A program made the position numbers and the translations under genes. A stretch of DNA of 64,000 nucleotides. Origin: Subtercola boreus (GTDB lineage Bacteria > Actinomycetota > Actinomycetes > Actinomycetales > Microbacteriaceae). This document shows positions 19,069 to 27,649 of this stretch, one piece after another (within the stretch, counting starts at the first letter, position 1; each line of letters opens with the position of its first letter). The stretch is from NCBI RefSeq assembly GCF_003399635.1, contig NZ_NBXB01000045.1:1-64000 (forward strand), written 5' to 3'. The notes beneath the pieces are model-generated. The model searched no databases, was not told the origin of the DNA, and was given only the letters and a program-made list of their open reading frames with translations.

Positions 19069-19087
19069 TACAGTACGGTACTGTAGC
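19069..19087. promoter_or_regulatory. Palindrome upstream of the VOC-tetR pair
   Basis: CTACAGTACGGTACTGTAG is a perfect 19-base inverted repeat with central G, immediately upstream of the VOC gene. Its symmetry and position make it the probable binding site of the TetR regulator encoded two genes on. This is inferred from position only. Confidence 0.65.
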
Positions 19088-19189
19088 GTTTATCGGGCGG
19101 CCGGACAAGGACCCGTCCATAAGCACTGTTCTGTAGATGAACGTCCAGATCCGGAACGGGCACCTTGCGTATATGCACTGACCCTGGAT

Positions 19190-20323
19190 TCATGCAGGTT
19201 GGACCAGTGTTCCCCCGATCCACACGCCGCGGATGGATCGGGTCGCCGATATATCCTTCGTTGGGTCGCCGTCGATGAGGAGTAGGTCTGCGCGCAGGCC
19301 AGGTCTGATCTGGCCTCGATCGTGAAGACGGAATACGTCAGCAGCGTCACTTGTCGCCGCGGCCAACGCTTGCGCTGGTGTCAGGCCCGCGTCCACGAGG
19401 AGGCGAAGTTCGTCGTGCATCGATTCTCCGTAGGGGACTGCTTTCGGAGCGTTCGGTACGGGGGCACCGGGGTTTGAGTCGGTGCCGGCGACTATCCGGA
19501 TCCCGGCATGGTGGAGATGGGCAACGGTGTCTCTCGCGTGAACGAAGTTTCGTTGAATCCCATCGCCTCGGTCCACGGCCATGCCCTGCATCATGATCAG
19601 TGTTGGCGAGACGACGATCCTGCGTTCTGCAGCTGTGGAGATAGTGTTCGCATCTAAAACCTCATCGATGGGAACGTGGGTGACAACGTCGGCGCCGGCT
19701 TGGATCGCGACCCGTGCCGCGCCGGCGACAGGGGCGTGAACGATGACAAGCAGCCCGGCTTCGTGGGCTTTGTTGACGATCGCGGCGATGGACTCTTGAC
19801 TGAGGGCGGAGGGCGAGTGGTCGGGGTCTTCCGCGATGATTTTGATGTAGTCCGCGCCATCGGCTACCCGACCGGCCAAGAACCTGGCCGCGTCATCAGG
19901 CCCGGTCACGGTGCTATCCGTGTCGAAGCCCGGCAGCCGACTCAAGAAGGCGCCGGGGCCGCTGGCAGCGTATCCGGAGTTACGAAGATCAGGCAGACCC
20001 GCTCTGTTGCGAAGTTCAGCGAATGCGCGCAGCGCTGCCTTGTTCGGGGTTCCCATGTTCAGCATCGTTGTCACCCCCCAACGGGCGGCAGCTTCGAGTT
20101 GACCTACGTCGCTGACGTGAACGTGCGTGTCGATCAGTCCTGGTAACACGGTGCACCCTGCCGCGTCGACGACGTTCCTGTATTCTTCATGTGCTTCAGG
20201 GCCGAAACCGGTTGGGGTGACCGCCGTAATGAGACCGGCGTTTATGACGACTGTCTGCGGGTCGGTCAGGGTGATGCCATCGAAGACTCGCGCATTGGTG
20301 AGGATTGTTGTGGGTTGCATCAT
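19190..20323 (-). CDS. Amidohydrolase (imidazolonepropionase-like)
   Basis: The 377-residue protein has the amidohydrolase TIM barrel with metal ligands in GLIDTHVHVSD, VIVHAPVAG, and an Asp in IVAGTDSNPGAP, and the flanking beta-sandwich ending GQIRPGLRADLLLIDGDPTKD. The Lys in ADYIKIIAEDP is at the carbamylated-Lys position. A CTGGAG box precedes ATG 20323. It lies in the minus-strand arm of the catabolic island, 38 bp after the amidohydrolase-2 gene. It is a likely hydrolase of an amide, ester or cyclic intermediate; substrate unknown. A related enzyme is encoded at 39314-40573. Confidence 0.88.
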   Translation of the reverse strand: MMQPTTILTNARVFDGITLTDPQTVVINAGLITAVTPTGFGPEAHEEYRNVVDAAGCTVLPGLIDTHVHVSDVGQLEAAARWGVTTMLNMGTPNKAALRAFAELRNRAGLPDLRNSGYAASGPGAFLSRLPGFDTDSTVTGPDDAARFLAGRVADGADYIKIIAEDPDHSPSALSQESIAAIVNKAHEAGLLVIVHAPVAGAARVAIQAGADVVTHVPIDEVLDANTISTAAERRIVVSPTLIMMQGMAVDRGDGIQRNFVHARDTVAHLHHAGIRIVAGTDSNPGAPVPNAPKAVPYGESMHDELRLLVDAGLTPAQALAAATSDAADVFRLHDRGQIRPGLRADLLLIDGDPTKDISATRSIRGVWIGGTLVQPA

Positions 20324-20361
20324 GGGCTCCAGAGGTTAGGCTGCTGCGGGTGTGCGTTGAA

Positions 20362-21372
20362 TCAGTGTGCGCGGTACTGTTCGCGTAGGGCGTCGGTGCG
20401 AGACAGTAGCCGACCTGCGTTTCTGGTGGTTAAGGCTCGCCAGCTGTCGCCGGGTGGTTGTTTCGCGGCATCGACGGAAGCCACCTGTGCGGCGGCCCCC
20501 GCGGCGGGGGTCCAGCAGTAGTCGCTGCCGTAGAGGAGTCTTTCAGAGCCGAAAGCTGCGATCAGTGCAGGGACACTGTGCGGGAACGGTGTGCCGGCCA
20601 TGTCGAACCAAAGTCGACCGATTTGCTGCAGAGCATTCTGCGAACTGTTCGACTCGGTCATGAAGAGGGTTTGGAATAGCTCGAGCCGGTCGGCGAGAAG
20701 AGGAAGCGTCCCCCCGGTGTGAGTGAAGATCCACTCAATGTCGGGATACCGGTTCAGAGTGCCAGCGAAGAGGAGATCGCTAGCGGCGCGGGTGGAATCG
20801 AAAATGAATTCGAGCATGGGCCTGGGCCGGCCAAGCGACGTCTTTTCGTAGCCCGGAGGCGAGGTGGGGTGAACGAATACGACACATTTGCGCCGGTTCA
20901 GTTCCTGCCATAACGGGTCGAAACGCTCGTCGCCAAGGTAGAGGCCGCGCGAGTTGGTCTCGACCGCGACCCCGTCGGCACCAAGCTCGTCGAGGGCGTA
21001 GGCCGCCTCGATGAGTGAGCCGGAGACGTCTGGAAGCGGAAGCGCCGCGAACAGCCCGAAACGTTCTGGGCGAACTTGGGTGACTGCCGAACCGAAGTCA
21101 TTGACGGTGCGGGCGAGAGTCCGAGCCGCAATATCATTGCCGAAGTGCACGCCCGGTGAGGAAATCGACAGCATCGATGTGCGGATCCCGCAGCTGTCCA
21201 TCAGTCGAAGATGTTCGTCCACGTTCCATGTCGGCCACGCTGTCATGCCGTCCGGGTGGATGTACCCGGCGGCTTGAGCTGCCGCGCGGTAATCGTCGGT
21301 TACGAAGTGTGCGTGGACATCGACGAGTTTCTCCGCCGGTCCACGGGGACATTCGTTATGCATTGGTGGCAT
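20362..21372 (-). CDS. Amidohydrolase-2 family (ACMSD-like decarboxylase/hydrolase)
   Basis: The 336-residue protein is of the ACMSD branch, whose members decarboxylate aromatic or semialdehyde acids (aminocarboxymuconate semialdehyde, resorcylate, 6-methylsalicylate) or hydrolyse ring products. Metal ligands are seen in VDVHAHFVTDDY, the His of CVVFVHPTSPPG, FTHTGG, and the Asp of LLYGSDYCWTP. Starts at 21372 (after GAAGGA) or 21363 are both possible; the open frame extends upstream without family sequence. Beside an FAH-family hydrolase and opposite a flavin hydroxylase, it fits an aromatic catabolic pathway. Confidence 0.85.
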   Translation of the reverse strand: MPPMHNECPRGPAEKLVDVHAHFVTDDYRAAAQAAGYIHPDGMTAWPTWNVDEHLRLMDSCGIRTSMLSISSPGVHFGNDIAARTLARTVNDFGSAVTQVRPERFGLFAALPLPDVSGSLIEAAYALDELGADGVAVETNSRGLYLGDERFDPLWQELNRRKCVVFVHPTSPPGYEKTSLGRPRPMLEFIFDSTRAASDLLFAGTLNRYPDIEWIFTHTGGTLPLLADRLELFQTLFMTESNSSQNALQQIGRLWFDMAGTPFPHSVPALIAAFGSERLLYGSDYCWTPAAGAAAQVASVDAAKQPPGDSWRALTTRNAGRLLSRTDALREQYRAH

Positions 21373-21406
21373 TTCCTTCTCGCCTTTCAGCCCGATTGTC
21401 GTGAGA

Positions 21407-22249
21407 TCAGTCTGTGGTGAAGGTTTGTCGCATATGGCCGAGGCCTTCGGCCCAACTGGTGAGTTCGTCGCCTGGCGCGATGAAGACCTGTGGCTCCCGG
21501 CCGAGTCCAACGCCGGAGGGGGTTCCGGTAAAGATCACGTCGCCGGGGTACAGGGTGAGGGTCGCCGAAAGTCGGGAGATAATTTCAGGCACCGAGAAAA
21601 TGAGGTCGTTGGTATGGCCGTTTTGCATCGCGATACCGTTCACTTCGCAGCCGAGCTCGACGTTATCGCGATCGGCGAACTCGTCGGGGGTGGCCAGCCA
21701 GGGCCCCATCGGCGTGTAGCCGGGTAAAGACTTCCCGAGACTAAATTGTGGTGCAGGGCCGGAGGATTGGAGTATCCGTTCGGAGAGGTCTTGCCCGAGT
21801 GTCAGCCCGGCGACATAGTCCCACGCCGTTTCAGGGCGGACCTTCCGAGCGGTCTGACCGATGATGACGACCAGTTCAGTTTCCCAGTCCGTGTGACCGG
21901 CGGCCGGAATGCTGACAGTGGTGTTCGGCCCAGTGACGGAACTCTGAAACTTGGTGAAAACGACAAGTGAGTCTGGGAGCGCGAATCCTGACTCCGCAGC
22001 GTGTTCGCGATAGTTCAGGCCAATCGCGAATATCTGCTTCGGCGTCGGAGAAGGCGCATCGATCTCCGTATCCGTTATTTCGGACGAGTCGCCCGAAGCG
22101 GTTTCAGCCCAGGCCGTAAATTCGGTCCACGCGGCGTACAAGTCGGCGATGTTCGACGAAAACAATCCACCGCTGGCCTTCTCGACGTCAAATCCATGGG
22201 AATCGTCGGTAAGAATGGTGGCTCGACTACCGACATTGGCAATACGCAT
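21407..22249 (-). CDS. Fumarylacetoacetate hydrolase-family protein
   Basis: The 280-residue protein has the FAH catalytic fold. IFAIGLNYREHAAESG opens the domain. The metal ligands are in the Glu-x-Glu region DWETELVVIIG and in later Asp/Glu sites. FTGTPSGVGLG is the conserved C-terminal loop. Family members cleave C-C bonds of, or decarboxylate, ring-fission products such as 2-hydroxymuconates, fumarylpyruvate or hydroxyhepta-dienoates. It is the first gene of the minus-strand arm and starts opposite the GntR gene. Confidence 0.9.
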   Translation of the reverse strand: MRIANVGSRATILTDDSHGFDVEKASGGLFSSNIADLYAAWTEFTAWAETASGDSSEITDTEIDAPSPTPKQIFAIGLNYREHAAESGFALPDSLVVFTKFQSSVTGPNTTVSIPAAGHTDWETELVVIIGQTARKVRPETAWDYVAGLTLGQDLSERILQSSGPAPQFSLGKSLPGYTPMGPWLATPDEFADRDNVELGCEVNGIAMQNGHTNDLIFSVPEIISRLSATLTLYPGDVIFTGTPSGVGLGREPQVFIAPGDELTSWAEGLGHMRQTFTTD

Positions 22250-22315
22250 AGTGTTCTCTCATCCTCGAAAGCTGGTCGGCTGAAATATTGGTCATCCGCA
22301 GACAACCTACACAAT

Positions 22316-22339
22316 TTCGAAACTTCTCGCATTATCGAA
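22316..22339. promoter_or_regulatory. Candidate GntR operator 1 (TTCGAA-N13-TCGAA)
   Basis: TTCGAA at 22316-22321 and TCGAA at 22335-22339 are separated by 13 nt in the gap between the FAH gene and the gntR-type gene. The same pair with the same spacing recurs at 23148-23171 before the flavin hydroxylase. Two such copies in the two promoter regions flanking the regulator point to its binding site. Confidence 0.5.
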
Positions 22340-22381
22340 AATGGTCAGCCAGTTGATTCGAGTTGGTGTTAGGGTGCTAGG

Positions 22382-23053
22382 GTGCCTGGCCCCACGAGAA
22401 CACGTAACGAGGAAGCCCTCGTCTTGCTCCGCGGCGATATTCTTTCCGGGCGACTCGTTCCCGGCCAAAAGCTCGCGTTCGCAGAGCTGTGCACCCGGTA
22501 TTCCGTGAGTGTGGGCGTCATCAGAGAAGCGCTTTCTCGCCTGGTGGAACAAGATCTGGTGCGAGCGGCGCCGCAACAAGGTTTCTTCGTCACGGCGATC
22601 TCTCGGACGGACCTCCTCCATCTCACCGAGGCGCGCTGCGAAATCGAGCCGATCGCACTACGGCACGCGATCACCGACGGTGACATCCTCTGGGAATCCG
22701 AGGTCCTTGCAGCCCATCACCGGCTGGCAAACGCACCTTTGGTCACCTCTGACGCGCCCGATCGGCTGAGCGAGGAATGGGCCGAACGGCATTCCGTCTT
22801 CCATGAGACATTGCTGCTGGGCTGCGAGAACCCGCGATTGCGGGCGATCGCGGGCCAACTTCGCGCGTCCGCTGAACTATACCGGCGGTGGTCCTTCCCA
22901 ATGGATCACGAACAGCATCGGGATATTGCGGGCGAACATGCCTCGATCGTCGACGCGATACTCGCCCGCGACGCCGACCTTGCGGTGAAACGCCTCGTAG
23001 AGCACATCTCGACGACCACGGCCCTGCTGCTCGAATCCGGAGCAGTCGAGTAG
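22382..23053 (+). CDS. GntR-family (FCD) transcriptional regulator
   Basis: The 223-residue protein has an N-terminal winged helix (FAELCTRYSVSVGVIREALS then RLVEQDLVRAAPQQGFFV) and an all-helical FCD ligand domain (about 85-215) with metal-binding-type His residues (HSVFHETLLLGCENPRL, HASIVDAI). FCD regulators usually respond to organic acids or aromatic catabolites. It starts at GTG 22382. It lies between the two arms of the catabolic island and probably represses both until the substrate is present. Confidence 0.9.
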   Translation: MPGPTRTRNEEALVLLRGDILSGRLVPGQKLAFAELCTRYSVSVGVIREALSRLVEQDLVRAAPQQGFFVTAISRTDLLHLTEARCEIEPIALRHAITDGDILWESEVLAAHHRLANAPLVTSDAPDRLSEEWAERHSVFHETLLLGCENPRLRAIAGQLRASAELYRRWSFPMDHEQHRDIAGEHASIVDAILARDADLAVKRLVEHISTTTALLLESGAVE

Positions 23054-23072
23054 TCCGATTCCAGTGTCTCCT

Positions 23073-23097
23073 GGACGGTCAACGTCGTTGACCGTCC
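23073..23097 (+). terminator. Terminator after the gntR-type gene
   Basis: GGACGGTCAACG pairs perfectly with CGTTGACCGTCC around a single T (in practice a 3-5 base loop), 20 nt after the stop. A CCTTTTTC run follows at about 23110, so it probably ends transcription before the hydroxylase promoter. Confidence 0.75.
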
Positions 23098-23147
23098 GAC
23101 GTCGGGGCGCCTTTTTCAGGGTCATTTCATCGAAGCGAGCCCAATAT

Positions 23148-23187
23148 TTCGAATATATTGACAATGTCGAAGAACTCTTTCTAGACT
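23148..23187 (+). promoter_or_regulatory. Promoter of the catabolic operon with overlapping GntR operator 2
   Basis: TTGACA (23158-23163) and TAGACT (23182-23187) are 18 nt apart, a good promoter. TTCGAA (23148-23153) and TCGAA (23167-23171), spaced 13 nt, straddle the -35 box, so a bound regulator would block RNA polymerase. The repeat copy is at 22316-22339. Confidence 0.6.
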
Positions 23188-23242
23188 GACGGCACACGAA
23201 CGGTCGCTGAGACGGTTCCGTTATCTCGATGAGGAGACGCAC

Positions 23243-24847
23243 ATGCAGCCGCCGAAGCAGCCGACTGACTCGCACAACAACCGGCTAACTGATTTCGACG
23301 TTGTTATCGTCGGGTACGGCCCGGTCGGGCGTCTGCTGGCATTGAAGTTGGGCGGTCGCGGTCACCGGGTGCTGGTCGTGGAGCGACAGTCCACGAACTA
23401 TTACCTGCCGCGTGCGGTGCATTTCGACGACGAGGCCTCACGCATCTTCCAGTCGGTCGGAGTAAGTCCTTCAGCCTTTCCCGAAGCCGTGGAACCATAT
23501 GACAACTTCTACGAGTGGCGGGCCGCGGATTTGTCCACGTTGACTCGGTTGGATTGGAGCGGTCGGGGACCCTCGGGGTGGAATGTCAGCAACTTCTTCT
23601 ACCAGCCCGCTTTGGAGCGGGTGTTGAGCAGCAAGGTCGAAGAACAGGCGACGGTCACGGTGCTGAACGGGTTCCGCGCCGTTGATCATCGCGAGCTGGC
23701 TGATCGCGTCGAGGTGACGCTACAAGAGTCGACCGGGAGCGAACGTACCGTTACTGCACGGTATGTGGTGGGCGCTGATGGGGCGAACAGCGTGGTGCGG
23801 GAGTGGATCGGCACGGACACAGTGGACCTCGGATATTTCCATGACTGGCTCGTCGTTGACCTGAAAATGAAGCGGACTGTCGTTTTCGATCCGCCCGCGT
23901 GGCAGCTCTGCGACCCGGCACGCCCGACGACGCTGGTTCCGGGGGGGCCTGGGCATCGCCGGTTTGAATTCATGCGGCTGCCAGCGGAAAGCGCCGACGA
24001 GCTGAAGACCGAAGCGATCGCGTGGCAGCTGATCGAGCCGTGGGGCGTGACGCCCGCCGAGGCTGATCTTGTGCGGCACACGGTGTATACCTTCCAGGCC
24101 CGGTACGCCGACACGTGGCGGCGCGGCCGGCTGCTCATCGCAGGAGACTCCGCGCATCTTATGCCCCCGTTCGCCGGGCAGGGTATGTGTTCCGGGCTCC
24201 GCGATGTCGCGAACCTTGAATGGAAACTCGACCTCGTTCTCTCCGGAAAAGCGTCCGAGGAGCTGCTTGACAGTTACGGCCCAGAGCGAAGCGAACACGT
24301 TCAGCACTTCATTCAGGAATCGATCGCCCTGGGCGAAGTCATCTGCATCACCGACCCGCACGAAGCTCGGGAGCGCGATGCGGTGATGCGGCAGCAGCTC
24401 GCTGACGGCATCGAAATGCCGCCTCGACCGTTGCCGCAGCTCGGTACCGGGTTCTACCTCAACCAGCCATTCGGTGGCACGTTGTCAATCCAGGACGTCG
24501 TGGCATCAGAGCAGGGCGAGGGCCTGTTCGACGACGTCACCGCGGGCGGCGGCACGTTACTCCTCGCCAACGCTGACGTTCGAGCCGCACTTGACGAAAA
24601 GACAGAGGAAGCTTTGCTTGCCGTCGGAATTCAAACGGTCACGTTAGCTGAAAAGGTCGCCATCGGTGCCGTCGTTGACGGTACGGGAACCTACGCCACC
24701 TGGCTGGATAGCCTCGGCGCGGTCGCAGTGCTCGTCCGACCGGATTTCTACATCTACGGCGGTGCGACAACAACGGCCGAAGTGCCGGCCCTGGCGGAGG
24801 CGTTCCTACACGGGCTCACAGCGCCCGTCGCTACGCACATCCACTGA
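23243..24847 (+). CDS. FAD-dependent aromatic monooxygenase (MhpA/PheA-like)
   Basis: The 534-residue protein is a class A flavin hydroxylase. The FAD-binding start is DVVIVGYGPVG, the NADPH/FAD DG motif is VVGADGANSVVR, and the second FAD motif is LLIAGDSAHLMPPFAGQGMC. A C-terminal thioredoxin-like domain (about 400-534) is typical of the MhpA, phenol hydroxylase and resorcinol hydroxylase branch. Such enzymes add an ortho hydroxyl to a phenolic ring using NAD(P)H and O2, giving a catechol-type diol for ring cleavage. It is the first gene of the plus-strand operon, and an extradiol dioxygenase lies downstream. GAGGAG precedes the ATG. Confidence 0.9.
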   Translation: MQPPKQPTDSHNNRLTDFDVVIVGYGPVGRLLALKLGGRGHRVLVVERQSTNYYLPRAVHFDDEASRIFQSVGVSPSAFPEAVEPYDNFYEWRAADLSTLTRLDWSGRGPSGWNVSNFFYQPALERVLSSKVEEQATVTVLNGFRAVDHRELADRVEVTLQESTGSERTVTARYVVGADGANSVVREWIGTDTVDLGYFHDWLVVDLKMKRTVVFDPPAWQLCDPARPTTLVPGGPGHRRFEFMRLPAESADELKTEAIAWQLIEPWGVTPAEADLVRHTVYTFQARYADTWRRGRLLIAGDSAHLMPPFAGQGMCSGLRDVANLEWKLDLVLSGKASEELLDSYGPERSEHVQHFIQESIALGEVICITDPHEARERDAVMRQQLADGIEMPPRPLPQLGTGFYLNQPFGGTLSIQDVVASEQGEGLFDDVTAGGGTLLLANADVRAALDEKTEEALLAVGIQTVTLAEKVAIGAVVDGTGTYATWLDSLGAVAVLVRPDFYIYGGATTTAEVPALAEAFLHGLTAPVATHIH

Positions 24848-24860
24848 GGCGGGACATTTC

Positions 24861-26402
24861 ATGCAAGAGATTCTTCGCGTCGACGGACTCACCCGACGTT
24901 TCGGCGGCGTCACCGCCCTGGACAACCTGAGTTTCACGATGACCGATGGTGAAAAACTGGCGATCATCGGTCCGAACGGAGCTGGTAAAAGCACCCTCCT
25001 GAAATTGATCGCCGGTCAAGACCGAGCCTCCGCCGGGTCGATCTGGCTGGACGGTCAAGGTCAGGTAGAGAAAAACTCCGCCCACGAAATGACCCGATCC
25101 GGCATCGCCCTTGCCCGACAGGTACCCCGGCCGCTCGGCAGCCTCACGGTTTCAGAGAACATCCGCATCGGCGTCGCAGCCGGGCGGTCCCGCTCAGAGG
25201 TCTCTGGCGCCCAACGACTCGAACAGGTCCTCGAGCTCTCGGGGCTCGCTCGGGTACGAAACCGGGTCGCGGGCACCTTGCCACTTCTGGACCTGAAACG
25301 CCTCGAGGTAGCAAAAGCACTGTCGTCGAGCCCGAGGATTATCCTGCTCGACGAGGTCAGCGCGGGACTGAACGAAGTCGAACTCGACGCGGCCATCGAC
25401 CTGATCTCGAGCATCCACGCCGCCGGAACCTCGATCATGCTCGTCGAGCACGTGCAACGGGTCATTCACCGGCTCGCAGACCGGGTGCTCGTCCTGAACT
25501 GGGGAGCCCTCTTGGCCGAGGGAACCCCAGCCGAGGTCACCGCCAACGACGAGGTTCGACGCGTGTACCTCGGCGCGGGACGCCCAGCTGAATCTGATCG
25601 GGTCGCCACTGTCACTACGTCGCCCCAGGTTGACCGTCGTGCGACCGATGGTGGTCTGGCCATCAGCGGCCTCAAAGTACGCCGCGGCCGGCTCGTGGTC
25701 CTCGAAGACGTGAGCTTCACCGTCACTCCGGGCGAAGTCGTCGCCGTACTCGGCTCAAACGGTGCCGGGAAAACGACCCTCGCGCAGAGCATCAGCGGGA
25801 TCCTGAGATCCGACACCGGCCTCATCCTGTGGGATGGCACCGATATCGCGGCGCTCTCCTCAGCGCAACGTGCCCGGCTCGGTATCGCGCACTGTCAAGA
25901 GGGCCGCAAACTCTTCCCCGGGATGACTGTCCGCCAGAATCTCGAGCTCGGCGGGTTCGGGCAGTCCGCGCGCGAGCTGAGAACGAGGGCGGCAGACGTC
26001 TTCGACCTGTTCCCAATGCTGGCTGAGCGGTCCAACCAAATAGCAACCACGATGTCCGGCGGCCAGCAACAACTCCTCGCCATCGGGCGGGCGCTGATGG
26101 GGAGACCGAAGCTCATTCTCTGCGATGAGGTCACCCTCGGCCTGTCCCCCAAAGTCGCCGACGAGATCTACATCGCACTCCGTTCCGCGGCGGCCCAAGG
26201 CACCAGCTTGGTGCTCGTTGAGCAAGACGCGGCACGCTGCCTCTCCGTCGCGACACACGCATACGTGCTCGCGCGCGGTCGAGTCGTATACGACGGTCCC
26301 TCCCGCGACCTGACCGACGACATTCTCGTGAAGGCATATCTCAGCGACGACGACGAATCGTCGGCGCCAACCGGCGGACCGTCCGTCACGAAAGTTAGGT
26401 GA
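24861..26402 (+). CDS. Fused LivG-LivF ABC ATPase
   Basis: The 513-residue protein joins two complete Liv-type ATPases. Residues 1-250 are LivG-like: Walker A GPNGAGKST and Walker B IILLDEVSAGLN, with a signature region (LPLLDLKRLEVAKAL) lacking the usual LSGGQ. Residues 275-500 are LivF-like: GSNGAGKTT, a full MSGGQQQLLAIGRALM and LILCDEVTLGLS. In most genomes LivG and LivF are separate subunits. It pairs with the binding protein and permeases that follow directly. ATG 24861 is chosen by domain start; the frame is open upstream inside the hydroxylase gene. The last residues (about 500-513) are a short polar tail. Confidence 0.88.
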   Translation: MQEILRVDGLTRRFGGVTALDNLSFTMTDGEKLAIIGPNGAGKSTLLKLIAGQDRASAGSIWLDGQGQVEKNSAHEMTRSGIALARQVPRPLGSLTVSENIRIGVAAGRSRSEVSGAQRLEQVLELSGLARVRNRVAGTLPLLDLKRLEVAKALSSSPRIILLDEVSAGLNEVELDAAIDLISSIHAAGTSIMLVEHVQRVIHRLADRVLVLNWGALLAEGTPAEVTANDEVRRVYLGAGRPAESDRVATVTTSPQVDRRATDGGLAISGLKVRRGRLVVLEDVSFTVTPGEVVAVLGSNGAGKTTLAQSISGILRSDTGLILWDGTDIAALSSAQRARLGIAHCQEGRKLFPGMTVRQNLELGGFGQSARELRTRAADVFDLFPMLAERSNQIATTMSGGQQQLLAIGRALMGRPKLILCDEVTLGLSPKVADEIYIALRSAAAQGTSLVLVEQDAARCLSVATHAYVLARGRVVYDGPSRDLTDDILVKAYLSDDDESSAPTGGPSVTKVR

Positions 26403-26405
26403 AAC

Positions 26406-27614
26406 ATGAAACGAACGTCCATAGCCGTACTAGTAGTTACTGCCATGTGTCTGACCGGATGCGCGGCAGGGGGATCAAGCGATGGAAGCACCAGCGGAGA
26501 CGTCGTCAAGCTCGGCGCGAGCCTGCCCCTGACAGGCAGCCTCGCGAGCTTCGGACCCGTCTTCCAGGACGGCTATCAAGCCGCCGTCGATGAGGTGAAC
26601 AAGGCAGGCGGTGTGACCGTCGACGGCAAGAAAGAACAAGTCCAGCTGGTCGTGCTCGACAGCACCAGCGACGCCAACACCGTCGCCGATCAAACTCGCA
26701 CCCTTGTCCTACAAGACGGTGTCGCGGGTCTGCTCGGCTCCGTGAGCCCTGCGCTCACCATCCCCGCTTCGAACACCGCGGATCTCGAAAAAGTTCCCTT
26801 GGTGTCCACCCTCACCCCCGTGGGGGCGTGGAAAGCCGGCAACGCGAACGGCTGGCAGTACGCGTGGGACCTCTTCTTCGACGAGGCCGCGCAGATCCAA
26901 GATCTCTTCCCCACGGCCGACCTAACACCAACCAATAAGAAGGTCGCACTATTCACTGACACAGAAGAAGACGGAATCGCTCAGGGTGCCCTCATGGAGA
27001 AGGAAGCTCCCGCCGCCGGCTATGACGTCGTCTATCGCGCCCAGTTCCCGGTTGGCACGACTGATTTCTCTGAGTACGTCAACGCCGCGAAAGCAGCAGG
27101 CGCCGACGTGGTGATCGCTCAGATGATCCCGCCGGACTCGTTCGCGCTGTGGAAGCAGATGAAAGCGCTGGCCTTCGCACCGAAGGTCGCTTTCTGTGAG
27201 AAATGCGCCAGCCAGGCCGCCTTCCAAAAGCAGCTCGGCCCGTTGGCTGAAGGCACCAGCACCAGCCTCATCGCTAGTGACCCGTCTTCTCCAGAGCAAC
27301 AGGCCCTCACGACCCGGTTCTCCCCGAAATACGGCCAGACCACGGACCTCAACTCGGTGATGGCGGCGTACAGTGCTGCGAAGATTCTGCTCGACGCCAT
27401 CAACACAGCCGGCAGTACCGACGGCGCGAAGATCAACGACGCTATTTCCAAAACCGATAGTCAGTACCCGATCGGGACCGTGAAGTTCGACAGCACACAC
27501 GCCTATGCCGTGCCACCGGCCACATTTCAGTGGCAAGGGGACAAACAGATCCAGATCTCACCGAAAAGCCCCACATCGGGAACTCTGCAAGCACCTGTCT
27601 CCGGTCTGCAGTAG
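26406..27614 (+). CDS. Liv-type substrate-binding lipoprotein
   Basis: The 402-residue protein has a lipoprotein signal peptide ending AMCLTGC and a type I periplasmic-binding fold of the LivK/amide-urea class (VKLGASLPLTGSLASFG, GLLGSVSPALTIPASNTADL, TPVGAWKAG). In aromatic operons such proteins bind benzoate-type acids or phenylpropanoids (family knowledge). It starts 3 nt after the fused ATPase gene. The specific ligand is unknown, but the location in the operon implies it is the compound attacked by the flavin hydroxylase. Confidence 0.9.
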   Translation: MKRTSIAVLVVTAMCLTGCAAGGSSDGSTSGDVVKLGASLPLTGSLASFGPVFQDGYQAAVDEVNKAGGVTVDGKKEQVQLVVLDSTSDANTVADQTRTLVLQDGVAGLLGSVSPALTIPASNTADLEKVPLVSTLTPVGAWKAGNANGWQYAWDLFFDEAAQIQDLFPTADLTPTNKKVALFTDTEEDGIAQGALMEKEAPAAGYDVVYRAQFPVGTTDFSEYVNAAKAAGADVVIAQMIPPDSFALWKQMKALAFAPKVAFCEKCASQAAFQKQLGPLAEGTSTSLIASDPSSPEQQALTTRFSPKYGQTTDLNSVMAAYSAAKILLDAINTAGSTDGAKINDAISKTDSQYPIGTVKFDSTHAYAVPPATFQWQGDKQIQISPKSPTSGTLQAPVSGLQ

Positions 27615-27649
27615 CACAGCATGAACGTTGCAGAGAGGAAGGTGTTCGG

